From Silvania confinis (GTDB lineage Bacteria > Pseudomonadota > Gammaproteobacteria > Enterobacterales > Enterobacteriaceae): DNA of 64,000 nucleotides. The stretch covers positions 1-64,000 of the forward strand of contig NZ_JAMGZJ010000066.1 of NCBI RefSeq assembly GCF_025564085.1. Reading direction: 5' to 3'. The notes beneath the pieces are model-generated. The model did no database searches. It saw only the letters and a list, made by a program, of their open reading frames with translations, and was not told the DNA's origin. This document shows positions 9,304 to 18,554 of this stretch, one piece after another (positions within the stretch are counted from its first letter, which is position 1; each line of letters starts with the position of its first letter). The translations under genes were made by a program, and so were the position numbers.

Positions 9304-9572
9304 CACGCATCCTTAATCGGTTTCTTCAGCACGGCTTCGCCAGGCTCATTTTAATCAGCATCACGCCCGGCATGCCACAGGAGATCGCCACAATGAGCTT
9401 CTGAACTTTAAAGCCACATTATTTATCTGGTTATCTGGCGCCGGATAGGTTGCAATGGTCACCGCAAGCAGACGGCTCAAGCCTGACATTTACCCGTCGT
9501 CATGCCAAAACGAAGCACATTAAACATATTTAATATCAATATATTAATGCCGTTTTTATCCAGGGAGGGAAA
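9304..9572. other. Intergenic region, no convincing gene
   Basis: No supported gene. On the minus strand short open stretches remain (for example a frame reading KVQKLIVAISCGMPGVMLIK close to the DUF2164 start), which could be decayed coding DNA, but no family is recognisable. The last 70 bases are AT-rich and probably hold the promoter of the radical SAM gene. Confidence 0.4.
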
Positions 9573-10799
9573 ATGAACCGTCCATTTCATCTGATGGCCA
9601 AACCGGTCAGCTACCAGTGCAATATCGCCTGTGAGTACTGTTTTTATCTGGCAAAAGATCAGGGCACGTTGAAGCCACGCAAAGCCGCGCGCCATATGGA
9701 TGACGCCACGCTTGATGCTTATGTTCGCCAGTATATTGCCGCCCATCCGGGCCGGGAGGTGGAGTTCACCTGGCAGGGTGGGGAACCGACGCTTGCCGGG
9801 ATCGCGTTCTACGAAAAGGCGCTGACGCTGCAGCAAAATTATGCCGACGGGAAATCGATCCGCAACAGCATTCAGACCAACGGGGTGCTGATCAACGAGG
9901 CGTGGGCGCAGTTTCTGGCGGCGAACAACTTTTTGGTCGGGCTGTCGGTGGATGGTCCCGCCTGGCTGCACGACCGTTACCGCAAAACCCGCAGCCAGCA
10001 GTCGGTGTTTGAACAGGTCGTTCAGGCGATGCACCTGCTGAAAAAACATCAGGTTGATGTCAACGTGCTGACAGTGGTGAACAACGTCACCGCGGAACAT
10101 CCGCTGGAGATTTATCAGTTTCTCACCCGGGAACTGGGCGCGGAGTTTATCCAGTTTATTCCGGCCGTGGAGCAACGCCCCCTGAACGAGAAATATGGCG
10201 AGCTACTGTATCCGCAGTCGCTGACGGGCGGGAGCGTCACCGAGTGGTCGGTATCGGGCGAGCAGTGGGGACGGTTTATCACCAGCGTGTTTGATGCCTG
10301 GGTACGCCAGGACGTCGGGCGCGTCTTTATCCAGCTGTTTGACAGCGCGCTGGCCGCGTGGCTTGGCGAAAAACCCTCCCTGTGCGTGATGCAATCATCC
10401 TGCGGTTTTGGCCTGCTGGTTGAGCAGAATGGCGATGTCTACAGCTGCGATCACTACGTGTATCCGCAGCACCGGCTGGGAAATGTGCGCCGCGAGAGTC
10501 TGGCGAAAATGGCGAACGGCAAGCAGCAGCGCAAATTTGGGCTGGCGAAAACGCACCTTACGGCAGAGTGCGGACGCTGCGAATGGAAATTTACCTGTCA
10601 CGGCGGCTGCCCAAAACATCGGATCCACCCGTCTGGCGAGCGCTGGCATAACCACCTGTGTGCCGGCTATAAAGCCATGTTTAGCCATATGGATCCGTAT
10701 ATGCGCTTTATGGCGGAGCAGATCCGCCAGCGGCAGCCACCCGCCAGAATTATGGAGGTGGCTGCCAGCATTGCTCAGGTAAATGTCGCGGCGGGATAA
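9573..10799 (+). CDS. Radical SAM/SPASM protein, anaerobic sulfatase maturase family
   Basis: Family members convert an active-site Cys or Ser of type I sulfatases to formylglycine. The radical SAM CxxxCxxC motif is CNIACEYC near residue 17. The C-terminal SPASM region has CGFGLLVEQNGDVYSCDHYV and then CGRCEWKFTCHGGCPKHR, giving the cysteines for two auxiliary clusters. The 408 residues are full length for AslB/YdeM-type maturases. GGGAGGGAAA precedes the ATG. No sulfatase gene lies in this window, so its partner is elsewhere or it acts on another protein. Confidence 0.88.
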   Translation: MNRPFHLMAKPVSYQCNIACEYCFYLAKDQGTLKPRKAARHMDDATLDAYVRQYIAAHPGREVEFTWQGGEPTLAGIAFYEKALTLQQNYADGKSIRNSIQTNGVLINEAWAQFLAANNFLVGLSVDGPAWLHDRYRKTRSQQSVFEQVVQAMHLLKKHQVDVNVLTVVNNVTAEHPLEIYQFLTRELGAEFIQFIPAVEQRPLNEKYGELLYPQSLTGGSVTEWSVSGEQWGRFITSVFDAWVRQDVGRVFIQLFDSALAAWLGEKPSLCVMQSSCGFGLLVEQNGDVYSCDHYVYPQHRLGNVRRESLAKMANGKQQRKFGLAKTHLTAECGRCEWKFTCHGGCPKHRIHPSGERWHNHLCAGYKAMFSHMDPYMRFMAEQIRQRQPPARIMEVAASIAQVNVAAG

Positions 10800-11321
10800 G
10801 GCTAGCACTGCGGATGGTGCAGCCGCTAACGCGTTTACGCCAGGTGTGGGCGTGATGCTGAAGGAGAACTTAAAAGAAAATAATTAACTCTTCCCGTAAA
10901 AGGTAAATTCAATATACGCACAGGATATCTAACTCAAAACAAATTCACCTGCCCTATTATCTGCCTCACACATTAAAAATATAAACACTAAAACATCAAG
11001 AATGGTTAATGAAATTTATTCATGCTATAACAGCCCAACCAATATAACTCAAACCTATAGCCACCATCGCTTAAAAATAATCATTACCAACCTTTCACAA
11101 ATAATTAAAATGCCTCAACGGCATTCTATTAAAAAATAACAACAATGGCTATTACCGGTAATTTGTGGATCTATGATGACGATGGCAGCACCTGAGGACA
11201 AAAACAACAATCATCTGGAAACTGTTGAATGACGTCATGAGAAAATTACCTGGAAGCGTTGTGATAGTAATGTAATATTCAAGGATGCATGAATCGAGCG
11301 CCAAACTGCATAGGAGAGTGA
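10800..11321. other. AT-rich region without a supported gene
   Basis: About 520 bases clearly richer in A and T than the flanking genes, with frequent stops in all frames. Composition differs from the neighbours, which suggests acquired or decayed DNA. A short frame at 11145 (MAITGNLWIYDDDGST, then stop) faintly recalls the start of Hcp-like proteins but lacks a ribosome site. Confidence 0.5.
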
Positions 11322-11468
11322 ATGGATACTGTTGAAGAAATTAATAACACCTATTTCTACAAGTTATGTCAAAAAACAAAAGAATGATATTGCGTGATGC
11401 AAAAAACCAACAAACTCGCTGCTGTTATTGCCCGTCCCAAAGACCGGATACCCTGGACATATTTCTGA
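11322..11468 (+). pseudogene. Short frame split by an in-frame TGA, upstream of and coupled to the DUF1493 gene
   Basis: An ATG at 11322 with a GGAGAG ribosome site opens MDTVEEINNTYFYKLCQKTK then E, stopped by TGA at 11385-11387. The same frame resumes and from 11397 reads MQKTNKLAAVIARPKDRIPW then TYF. It ends in a TGA (11466-11468) that overlaps the DUF1493 ATG as ATGA-type coupling. I infer a small upstream operon gene damaged by one stop codon, or two tiny peptides. The product family is not recognised. Confidence 0.35.
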
Positions 11469-11800
11469 TGAGTAGCATTCAAAACAAAGTATTAATGCTC
11501 TTTCGGCAAGAAATTCCCGGCTATCTTGACGGCAGTGGTAAAGAGGTCCCTCTGGAACTCGATTCAGATTTATTTGATGCTCCTGGTGACGATCTGCATG
11601 ATGCCCTGAATGCGTTTGAGAAAGCCTTTAATGTGGACCTGTCGGCTGTCAGGTGGTCTTGTTATTTTCCCTGGCAAAATACCCCTTTGCTGACGCGATG
11701 GTTTACAGCAAAGCGGGAAGATATCGATGCTAAACGCCAGCCTTTGACCGTCAGGATGTTTGCTGAATCAGCCGCCGCCGGAAGATGGCTGTTTCACTGA
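11468..11800 (+). CDS. DUF1493 family protein (acyl-carrier-like)
   Basis: A 110-residue protein from the ATG at 11468. Features of DUF1493 are an early acidic stretch (LDSDLFDAPGDDLHDAL), then a Phe- and aromatic-rich middle (SCYFPWQN), and a C-terminal LTVRMFAESAAAGRWLF. Members are annotated as acyl carrier protein-like, with no settled role. The frame is open further upstream (to 11366), but that stretch reads unlike the family, and the overlap of TGA with ATG at 11466-11470 supports this start. It lies in an AT-rich patch typical of acquired small-gene clusters. Confidence 0.75.
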   Translation: MSSIQNKVLMLFRQEIPGYLDGSGKEVPLELDSDLFDAPGDDLHDALNAFEKAFNVDLSAVRWSCYFPWQNTPLLTRWFTAKREDIDAKRQPLTVRMFAESAAAGRWLFH

Positions 11801-11951
11801 TACGGTTTATCTCACTCTCCGGTCATCACGCCCATCACCATTTAAGAATAATCCCACTCACTTCGCCGACTATGCTTAACGTTTAAAAAACAGACAGCAT
11901 CGCTGCCCCCCTTCTGCTTCTTTTTCCCCTTTTGAATACCGGAGGCCTGGT

Positions 11952-12623
11952 ATGAGCAACCAAGGCGAACATCCTGATGACCATCAGGCGAATTTCAATC
12001 TGAGCCGTCGGACGCTACTCAAAGTGAGTGCGGCCACAGCGGCGACAGTGGCGGTTTATCCGCATTCTGCGCTGGCCGAAGGCGAACCCGCCGTGACGCC
12101 AGCGCCGGAGATCCTGCCCCTGACGCTGCGCGTCAACGGCCAAAGCCAGCAGCTGGAGGTGGATACCCGTACCACGCTGCTGGATGCGCTGCGTGAAAAT
12201 TTGCATCTGACGGGCACCAAAAAAGGCTGCGACCACGGGCAGTGCGGGGCCTGTACCGTGCTGGTGAATGGCCGCCGGCTTAATGCCTGCCTGACGCTGG
12301 CGGTGATGCATCAGGATGCTGACATCACCACCATTGAAGGGCTGGGTACGCCTGACCATCTGCATCCGATGCAGGCGGCGTTTATCAAGCATGATGGTTT
12401 TCAGTGCGGCTACTGCACGTCGGGGCAAATCTGCTCCTCGGTGGCGGTACTGCAGGAAATTAAGGACGGCATTCCCAGCCACGTCACCCTTGACCTGGTC
12501 TCGCCGGTGGAAATGACGGCAGATGAAGTGCGTGAACGGATGAGCGGCAATATCTGCCGCTGCGGCGCGTATGCCAACATTCTTGCCGCCATCGAAGACG
12601 CTGCCGGGGGGCTTAAATCATGA
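11952..12623 (+). CDS. paoA: Aldehyde oxidoreductase iron-sulfur subunit PaoA
   Basis: The [2Fe-2S] electron-transfer subunit of the periplasmic molybdenum enzyme PaoABC, which oxidises aromatic and other aldehydes to acids. The N-terminus has a twin-arginine signal (SRRTLLK at 18-24, then a hydrophobic stretch ending ALA about 42). The first cluster motif is [16 protein letters not shown] with the further NAC. The second uses [10 protein letters not shown] and CRCGAYANI. The 223 residues match the family. GGAGG precedes the ATG and the stop overlaps paoB by 4 bp (ATGA). Confidence 0.96.
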   Translation: MSNQGEHPDDHQANFNLSRRTLLKVSAATAATVAVYPHSALAEGEPAVTPAPEILPLTLRVNGQSQQLEVDTRTTLLDALRENLHLTGTKKGCDHGQCGACTVLVNGRRLNACLTLAVMHQDADITTIEGLGTPDHLHPMQAAFIKHDGFQCGYCTSGQICSSVAVLQEIKDGIPSHVTLDLVSPVEMTADEVRERMSGNICRCGAYANILAAIEDAAGGLKS

Positions 12624-13576
12624 AAGCCTTTACCTATGAGCGCGTAAAAACTCCGGCCGAGGCCGCCGCCAGTGCCCAGCGCACGCGCGGGGCAAAATTT
12701 ATCGCCGGAGGCACCAATCTGCTCGACCTGATGAAGCTGGAGATCGAGACCCCGACCCACCTGATCGACGTCAACGGTCTGGGTCTGGACAGCATTCCCG
12801 CCACCGATGAGGGCGGCCTGCGCATCGGCGCGCTGGTGCGTAACACCGATCTGGCGGCCGACTCCCGCGTGCGGCGTGACTATGCGGTGCTGTCCCGGGC
12901 GTTACTTGCCGGGGCCTCCGGCCAGCTGCGCAATCAGGCCACCACGACGGGCAATCTTCTGCAGCGCACTCGCTGCCCCTATTTTTATGACACCAACCAG
13001 CCGTGCAATAAACGCCTGCCCGGCAGCGGCTGCGCGGCGCTGGAAGGCTTTAGCCGTCAGCATGCCGTGGTGGGCGTCAGCGAGGCGTGCATTGCCACCC
13101 ATCCGAGCGACATGGCGGTCGCCATGCGGCTGCTGGATGCGGGAGTAGAAACCATTGCCCCGGACGGCAAGGCTCGCACCATCCCGGTGGCGGATTTCTA
13201 TCGCGCGCCGGGCAAAACGCCCCATCTCGAAACCACACTCACGCCAGGTGAGCTTATCGTCGCCGTTACCCTGCCGCCGCCCGCGGGCGGGAAACACATT
13301 TACCGTAAAGTGCGCGATCGCGCCTCCTACGCTTTTGCACTGGTCTCGGTGGCGGCGATTGTTCAGCCGGACGGCAGCGGACGCGTGGCGCTGGGCGGCG
13401 TCGCCCATAAGCCGTGGCGAATGGCCGAGGCCGATGCCCAACTGCCGAATGGCGCGCAGGCGGTGTATGACGCGCTGTTCGCCAGCGCGCACCCGACGCC
13501 TGAAAACGCGTTCAAATTAACCCTGGCGAAGCGCACGCTTGCCTCCGTGCTGACAGAAGCGAGGGCTCAGGCATGA
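12620..13576 (+). CDS. paoB: Aldehyde oxidoreductase FAD-binding subunit PaoB
   Basis: The FAD-binding subunit of PaoABC, 318 residues. [13 protein letters not shown] (about residues 29-41) is the flavin-binding motif. The insertion [20 protein letters not shown] followed by GC carries the cysteines that in E. coli PaoB bind an extra [4Fe-4S] cluster, which distinguishes PaoB from ordinary xanthine dehydrogenase FAD subunits. It overlaps paoA and paoC by 4 bp each, so the three are translationally coupled. It has no signal of its own and is carried out by the PaoA Tat signal. Confidence 0.96.
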   Translation: MKAFTYERVKTPAEAAASAQRTRGAKFIAGGTNLLDLMKLEIETPTHLIDVNGLGLDSIPATDEGGLRIGALVRNTDLAADSRVRRDYAVLSRALLAGASGQLRNQATTTGNLLQRTRCPYFYDTNQPCNKRLPGSGCAALEGFSRQHAVVGVSEACIATHPSDMAVAMRLLDAGVETIAPDGKARTIPVADFYRAPGKTPHLETTLTPGELIVAVTLPPPAGGKHIYRKVRDRASYAFALVSVAAIVQPDGSGRVALGGVAHKPWRMAEADAQLPNGAQAVYDALFASAHPTPENAFKLTLAKRTLASVLTEARAQA

Positions 13577-15771
13577 AATTTGATAAACCGGCAGGGCAAA
13601 ACCCGATTGACCAGTTGAAGGTGGTCAGCCAGCCGCACGACCGTATCGACGGCCGGCAAAAAACCACCGGCACGGCGCACTACGCCTACGAATGGCATCA
13701 ACAGGCGCCCAATGCCGCCTATGGCTACGTCGTCGGTTCGGCGATCGCCAAAGGGCGGATCACCGCCCTCGACATCGATGCCGCAAAAAATGCGCCGGGT
13801 GTGTTAACGGTGATCACCGCCAGCAACGCGGGCGCACTCGGCAAAGGGGATAAGAATACCGCCACGCTGCTGGGCGGCCCCACCATCGAACACTATCACC
13901 AGGCCGTGGCGCTGGTGGTTGCCGAGACCTTCGAGCAGGCGCGTGCGGCGGCGTCGCTGGTGCAGGTGACCTATCGCCGTGACAAAGGCGCGTACTCGCT
14001 GACCGAGGCGAAACCCACCGTCACGCAGCCGCCAGACGACACCCCCGACAAAAATGTGGGGGATTTCGAGGCGGCGTTTGCGGCGGCGGCAGTGAAGCTG
14101 GACGCCACCTATACCACGCCCGACCAGAGCCATATGGCGATGGAGCCGCATGCGTCGATGGCCGTCTGGGAGGGGGATCGCGTGACCGTCTGGACCTCGA
14201 ACCAGATGATCGCCTGGTGCCGCGCCGATCTGGCGACAACGTTGAAGATCGCCCCCGAGAACGTGCGCATTCTGTCGCCGTACATTGGCGGCGGGTTTGG
14301 TGGCAAATTGTTCCTGCGCAGCGATGCCCTGCTGGCGGCGCTGGCGGCCCGCGCGGTGCAGCGCCCGGTTAAAGTGATGCTGTCGCGACCGGCGATTGCC
14401 AATAACACCACCCACCGCCCGGCCACCCTTCAGCACATCCGTATCGGTACCGATTCGGCGGGGAAAATTACCGCCATCGCCCACGATAGCTGGTCCGGTA
14501 ACTTGCCCGGCGGCACGCCGGAGACTGCGGTTCAACAGACCGAACTGCTCTACGCCGGTGCCAATCGCCATACCGGCCTGCGGCTGGCAACACTGGATCT
14601 GCCCGAGGGCAACGCCATGCGCGCCCCTGGTGAAGCGCCGGGCCTGATGGCGCTGGAAATCGCCATTGATGAGCTGGCAGAAAAAGCCGGCATCGATCCC
14701 GTTGAGTTTCGCATCCTCAATGATACCCAGGTCGATCCGGCCAATCCGCAGCGCCCTTTCTCGCGCCGACAGCTGATTGAGTGCCTGCGAACGGGGGCGG
14801 AACAGTTCGGCTGGAAGGATCGCCATACCACGCCCGGCCAGGTGCAGGACGGGCGCTGGCGGGTGGGTATCGGCGTGGCGGCCGGTTTTCGCAACAACCT
14901 GTTAGAAAAATCCGCCGCGCGGGTGCATCTGGATGCCGACGGCAAAGTGACGGTCGAAACGGATATGACCGACATCGGCACCGGCAGCTACACCATCATT
15001 GCCCAGACCGCGGCCGAGATGCTCGGCCTGCCGCTGGAAAAGGTGGCGGTGCATCTGGGGGATTCCAGTTTCCCGGTGTCGGCCGGTTCCGGCGGGCAAT
15101 GGGGCGCGAACACCTCAACTGCCGGGGTGTACGCCGCCTGCATCAAGCTGCGCGAAGCCATTGCCGCGAAGCTGGGATTTGATCCTGACCAGGCGCAATT
15201 TAGCGACGGGAAGATCACCAGTGGGACGCAGAGCGCGAACCTTGCCGAGGCGGCCGCTAATGGTCGGCTGACCGCCGAAGACAGTATCGAGTTTGGCGAT
15301 CTGGCGAAGCAGTATCAGCAATCGACCTTTGCCGGGCATTTTGTCGAGGTCGGCGTCGACAGCGATACCGGGGAGGTGCGGGTGCGGCGAATGCTGGCGG
15401 TGTGCGCCGCCGGACGGATCCTGAACCCAAAAACCGCCCGCAGCCAGGTGATTGGCGCGATGACCATGGGACTGGGTGCCGCGCTGATGGAGGAGCTGGC
15501 GGTAGATACGCGGCTGGGCTATTTCGTTAATCACGATATGGCAGGGTATGAAGTCCCGGTCCATGCCGACATCCCCGAGCAGAAGGTGATTTTCCTGGAA
15601 GATACTGACCCGATCTCCTCGCCGATGAAAGCCAAAGGGGTGGGCGAGCTCGGCTTATGCGGGGTGGGCGCTGCGATTGCCAATGCGGTGTATAACGCGA
15701 CGGGAGTGCGAGTGCGGGACTATCCCATCACCCTCGATAAGCTGATCGGCTCCCTGCCGGACGTGGTGTAA
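13573..15771 (+). CDS. paoC: Aldehyde oxidoreductase molybdenum-binding subunit PaoC
   Basis: The catalytic subunit of PaoABC, binding the molybdopterin cytosine dinucleotide cofactor; 732 residues, full length. Family motifs are [19 protein letters not shown] (cofactor binding), [16 protein letters not shown] in the substrate channel, and [18 protein letters not shown] near the C-terminus, which holds the catalytic Glu that activates the Mo-bound water. It starts inside the paoB stop and is followed 9 bp later by its chaperone gene paoD. No frameshift or missing motif is seen. Confidence 0.96.
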   Translation: MKFDKPAGQNPIDQLKVVSQPHDRIDGRQKTTGTAHYAYEWHQQAPNAAYGYVVGSAIAKGRITALDIDAAKNAPGVLTVITASNAGALGKGDKNTATLLGGPTIEHYHQAVALVVAETFEQARAAASLVQVTYRRDKGAYSLTEAKPTVTQPPDDTPDKNVGDFEAAFAAAAVKLDATYTTPDQSHMAMEPHASMAVWEGDRVTVWTSNQMIAWCRADLATTLKIAPENVRILSPYIGGGFGGKLFLRSDALLAALAARAVQRPVKVMLSRPAIANNTTHRPATLQHIRIGTDSAGKITAIAHDSWSGNLPGGTPETAVQQTELLYAGANRHTGLRLATLDLPEGNAMRAPGEAPGLMALEIAIDELAEKAGIDPVEFRILNDTQVDPANPQRPFSRRQLIECLRTGAEQFGWKDRHTTPGQVQDGRWRVGIGVAAGFRNNLLEKSAARVHLDADGKVTVETDMTDIGTGSYTIIAQTAAEMLGLPLEKVAVHLGDSSFPVSAGSGGQWGANTSTAGVYAACIKLREAIAAKLGFDPDQAQFSDGKITSGTQSANLAEAAANGRLTAEDSIEFGDLAKQYQQSTFAGHFVEVGVDSDTGEVRVRRMLAVCAAGRILNPKTARSQVIGAMTMGLGAALMEELAVDTRLGYFVNHDMAGYEVPVHADIPEQKVIFLEDTDPISSPMKAKGVGELGLCGVGAAIANAVYNATGVRVRDYPITLDKLIGSLPDVV

Positions 15772-15780
15772 GGAGGAACG

Positions 15781-16707
15781 ATGCCCCACTCTTTTTCTGG
15801 CCTGGCTGACCTTCGCCAGTGCACCCCGCAACCGGCGTTTTTGACCGATGACAGCAGCGAAATACTGCGCTTTGCGGTCGAGGCCCTGATGTCCGGCCAG
15901 GCGGCGGCGTTGGTGACGCTGGTTGCGATCCGCGGCGGCGCGGCGCGATCGCTGGGGGCGCAGATGGTGGTGCGCGAGGACGGCCAGTATTGCGGTTTCG
16001 TCTCCGGGGGTTGCGTTGAATCGGCGGCGGCGTTTGAAGCGCTGGAGGTGATGGCCTCCGGCCGGGATCGCGAGGTGTGCTATGGCGAAGGATCGCCGTG
16101 GTTCGACATTGTCCTGCCCTGCGGAGGCGGGATTACGCTTACCATTCATAAACTGCGCTCGGCGCTGCCGCTGCTGGCGGTACTTAATCGTCTGGAACAG
16201 CGCCAGCCCGCGGGGCTGCGCTACGTCCCGCGTACCCAACGGCTCTCCTGCCTGTCTGCGCTCACCCGCACCGGCTGGTATCACGACGGTTTCGAGATGG
16301 GCTTTCAGCCGGACGTGCAGCTGATGATCCTCGGGCGCTCGCTTGAAGCCCAGGCGACGGCGGAGCTGGCCGCCGCGGCGGGCTATGACATTGTGGCCTC
16401 CGAACCGTTGCCTGTGCCGATAGATGCGGACACGGCGGTGATCCTGCTGTGCCACGATCTGGATCGCGAGCTGCCCGTCCTGCAGGCCGCGCGCGACGCG
16501 CATCCGTTTTACGTAGGCGCGCTCGGCAGCCAGCGCACGCACGCGCTGCGCAGGCAAAAACTGCGCGATCTCGGCTGGCGTGATGAGGAGATCGCGCGGA
16601 TCAAAGCGCCGATTGGCATCTTCCCGAAAGCCCGGGATGCACGCACGCTGGCGCTGTCGATCCTGGCGGATGTGGCGGCGGCGCGCCTGCATCAGGGCGA
16701 AGAATAA
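15781..16707 (+). CDS. paoD: Molybdenum cofactor insertion chaperone PaoD
   Basis: An XdhC-family chaperone that binds the molybdopterin cytosine dinucleotide cofactor and inserts the sulfurated form into PaoC. The 308 residues contain the N-terminal XdhC/CoxI domain (LVTLVAIRGGAARSLGAQMV, and the GGCVES motif) and the C-terminal Rossmann-like XdhC_C domain ending YVGALGSQRTHALRRQKL. AGGAGG precedes the ATG. Its stop overlaps the start of the next gene (TAATG), so PaoD and the cytidylyltransferase-like protein are made together. Confidence 0.95.
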   Translation: MPHSFSGLADLRQCTPQPAFLTDDSSEILRFAVEALMSGQAAALVTLVAIRGGAARSLGAQMVVREDGQYCGFVSGGCVESAAAFEALEVMASGRDREVCYGEGSPWFDIVLPCGGGITLTIHKLRSALPLLAVLNRLEQRQPAGLRYVPRTQRLSCLSALTRTGWYHDGFEMGFQPDVQLMILGRSLEAQATAELAAAAGYDIVASEPLPVPIDADTAVILLCHDLDRELPVLQAARDAHPFYVGALGSQRTHALRRQKLRDLGWRDEEIARIKAPIGIFPKARDARTLALSILADVAAARLHQGEE

Positions 16708-17258
16708 TGGCCTCGCCGGTGGTGATTATTCTGGCGGCCGGACGCGGCGAGCGGTTTCTTGCCTCTGGCGGCATGAGCCATAAACTGGATGCACTGCTGG
16801 GCGGAGAGTCTGTGCTGACGCGGGTGATTCAGGCGGTCGAGGCCGCCAGTCTGCCGTGGCATCTCGTCCGGCCAGCGGGGGGAACCGCAGGGATGGGGGC
16901 GTCCATTGCGCTTGGCGTAAGCGCCACGGCGCAGGCGCCGGGATGGTTAATCCTGCCAGCCGACCTGCCATTGATTCAGCCCGACTCTTTGCTGCGCGTC
17001 GCCGCCAGTCTTGCGGATAACGCGATTGTTGCTCCCCATTACCAGCAACGCCAGGGCCATCCGGTAGGCTTCCGGCGCGAATATGGTCCGGCGTTACAGG
17101 CGCTGTCAGGCGATACGGGCGCAAAAGCGATCCTGACGCGCGCCCGCCAGCGGGGAGAGGTTCAGGATATTTCCCTCTGCGATTACGGCATCGTGCACGA
17201 CATCGATACCCTCGCCGATTTAGAGACGGCACGGCAGGTTTATGAATTTCATTCATAG
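16707..17258 (+). CDS. MocA-like molybdenum cofactor cytidylyltransferase
   Basis: A 183-residue NTP-transferase of the MobA-like domain type. IILAAGRGERF at the N-terminus is the nucleotide-binding loop, LPADLPLI at about residue 89 carries the metal-binding Asp, and GHPVGFRR is the motif shared by MocA and related cytidylyl or guanylyl transferases. MocA joins CTP to Mo-molybdopterin, giving the exact cofactor that PaoC needs. Its place as the last gene of the pao operon, with a 1-bp overlap with paoD, supports that role over MobA. In E. coli K-12 mocA is not in the pao operon. Confidence 0.8.
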   Translation: MASPVVIILAAGRGERFLASGGMSHKLDALLGGESVLTRVIQAVEAASLPWHLVRPAGGTAGMGASIALGVSATAQAPGWLILPADLPLIQPDSLLRVAASLADNAIVAPHYQQRQGHPVGFRREYGPALQALSGDTGAKAILTRARQRGEVQDISLCDYGIVHDIDTLADLETARQVYEFHS

Positions 17259-17334
17259 CACCTATTCACCGGACGTAATTATCTTTCCGATCCCTTTCGC
17301 TATGCTGGCATCATCGCCTGACGCGCCGTGAGCG

Positions 17335-18384
17335 CTAGATATTCTTATCGAAGAAGGTATCCAGCTTATTCATCGCCTGGTCAACGTAGCGAGGAACCCA
17401 GTAGGTTTCGATATGCGTTGCGCCGTCGATCAGAAACAGCTCTTTGTTCTGGGTCCCGGTGGCCAACTTGTAGGCACTTTCGGTCATGTACAGCGAGTCC
17501 GCTTTGGTCCCGGCCATCATGAGCAGCGGCTGGTTGATGAGATCCATGTTGCTTTGGGCATCAAAACGCATCAACTCCAGCAGGCTGCTGGTGGTATAGC
17601 GGAACGTTGAATTGGGATGGGCGTGCGTTTTCCAGTAATACGCGTAGCCCTGGCGATAGAGATCGAACGGCAGTTTGGCAATTTGTTCATCGGTCAGATT
17701 GGCATCACCGGAATAGCTGACTTCACCGGTAGCGGCTTCTTTGGCGCGCGCCTCGCTGGCCAGCGTCAGACGTTGCTGAACAGTGGCGAGCTGCGAGTCC
17801 TGATAACCGTTGCGACGCACGCGACCGGAGTCAAACATGCTCAGCGTCGCCAGGGCTTTAAAGCGCTTATCCGTCTGGGCGGCCTTCAGTGAATAGCCCC
17901 CGCCGCCACAGATGCCCAGCAGGCCGATACGGGCGGTATCAACCCCGGGATACTGGCTGATGTAATCCGCCATACCGTGGATATCCTCGATGCGGTTGGC
18001 GGGTTGATCCACGCTGCGAGGCATACCGCCGCTGGCGCCCTGATAAGCTGCATCGGCGGTAATGGTGATGTAGCCGTGTTCGGCCAGACGCTGCGCATAC
18101 AGCCCGGCAACCTGCTCTTTCACGCCGCCATTCGGATGGGCCACTACCACCGTCGGGTATTTTTTGGCGGGGTCGTAGCCAGCCGGGGTATAGACGTTGG
18201 CCGCAATCTGGATGCCGTGCAGATCGTATTTCACCGGATGGATGTTGACCTTACCTGCCACATTCTCAGTAATGGCGCCGTCGTAGACGAGGGTAAACGG
18301 GTTCTTCTTGTAATCGGCGGCGTTGACTGTCGTGACGCCAGCCATTGCCGTCAGCAGCATGGCGGTGAATAGATTGAATTTCAT
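17335..18384 (-). CDS. Exported alpha/beta hydrolase with a cysteine nucleophile motif
   Basis: A predicted periplasmic hydrolase of about 349 residues. A signal peptide covers MKFNLFTAMLLTAMAGVTTV to NAA. The nucleophile elbow reads GLLGICGGGGYS, with Cys in place of the usual Ser, as in dienelactone hydrolases. AGTKADS could supply the acid and GATHIETYW the His. The start at 18384 is preferred because TTGGGA lies about eight bases before it; the frame extends to a TTG at 18396. It is divergent from the response regulator gene and shares its control region. Substrate unknown. Confidence 0.8.
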   Translation of the reverse strand: MKFNLFTAMLLTAMAGVTTVNAADYKKNPFTLVYDGAITENVAGKVNIHPVKYDLHGIQIAANVYTPAGYDPAKKYPTVVVAHPNGGVKEQVAGLYAQRLAEHGYITITADAAYQGASGGMPRSVDQPANRIEDIHGMADYISQYPGVDTARIGLLGICGGGGYSLKAAQTDKRFKALATLSMFDSGRVRRNGYQDSQLATVQQRLTLASEARAKEAATGEVSYSGDANLTDEQIAKLPFDLYRQGYAYYWKTHAHPNSTFRYTTSSLLELMRFDAQSNMDLINQPLLMMAGTKADSLYMTESAYKLATGTQNKELFLIDGATHIETYWVPRYVDQAMNKLDTFFDKNI

Positions 18385-18417
18385 GGTCATTCCCAATAAG
18401 TGATGATGTGTGGCCTC

Positions 18418-18463
18418 AGATTAGGAACCGAGGACTGTCACCAGGGTGACGGCTGGATAACAT
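18418..18463 (-). promoter_or_regulatory. Predicted response-regulator site and -10 box for the hydrolase gene
   Basis: On the minus strand a 25-base block (18439-18463) has the conserved positions TGTnA then GTCAnC then TG and G that are also seen at 18466-18490 and 20638-20662. Exactly 15 bases later is TAATCT (18418-18423), a good -10 box; the other two sites have the same 15-base gap. It overlaps a perfect palindrome GTCACC-AG-GGTGAC (18437-18450). It is the weakest of the three copies. Confidence 0.5.
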
Positions 18464-18465
18464 TT

Positions 18466-18511
18466 TTGTCAGGAAACGGTCAGCTTGATGTTGGTGAGGA
18501 GGCGGTATTCT
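18466..18511 (+). promoter_or_regulatory. Predicted response-regulator site and -10 box for the two-component operon
   Basis: TTGTCAGGAAACGGTCAGC at 18466-18484 followed by TTGATG forms direct GTCAG half-sites 11 bases apart, the spacing typical for OmpR-family dimers. TATTCT at 18506-18511 is the likely -10 box, 15 bases after the 25-base block. The copy before the cupin operon matches at 19 of 25 positions. Confidence 0.65.
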
Positions 18512-18554
18512 CATCGGATAAAACGCACACACAGAGCAGGATGGGACAGACGAC

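Noticed and set aside
11145..11195. Frame MAITGNLWIYDDDGST resembling an Hcp start
   Set aside because: Sixteen codons, no ribosome site, and the continuation is full of stops; similarity is too slight.
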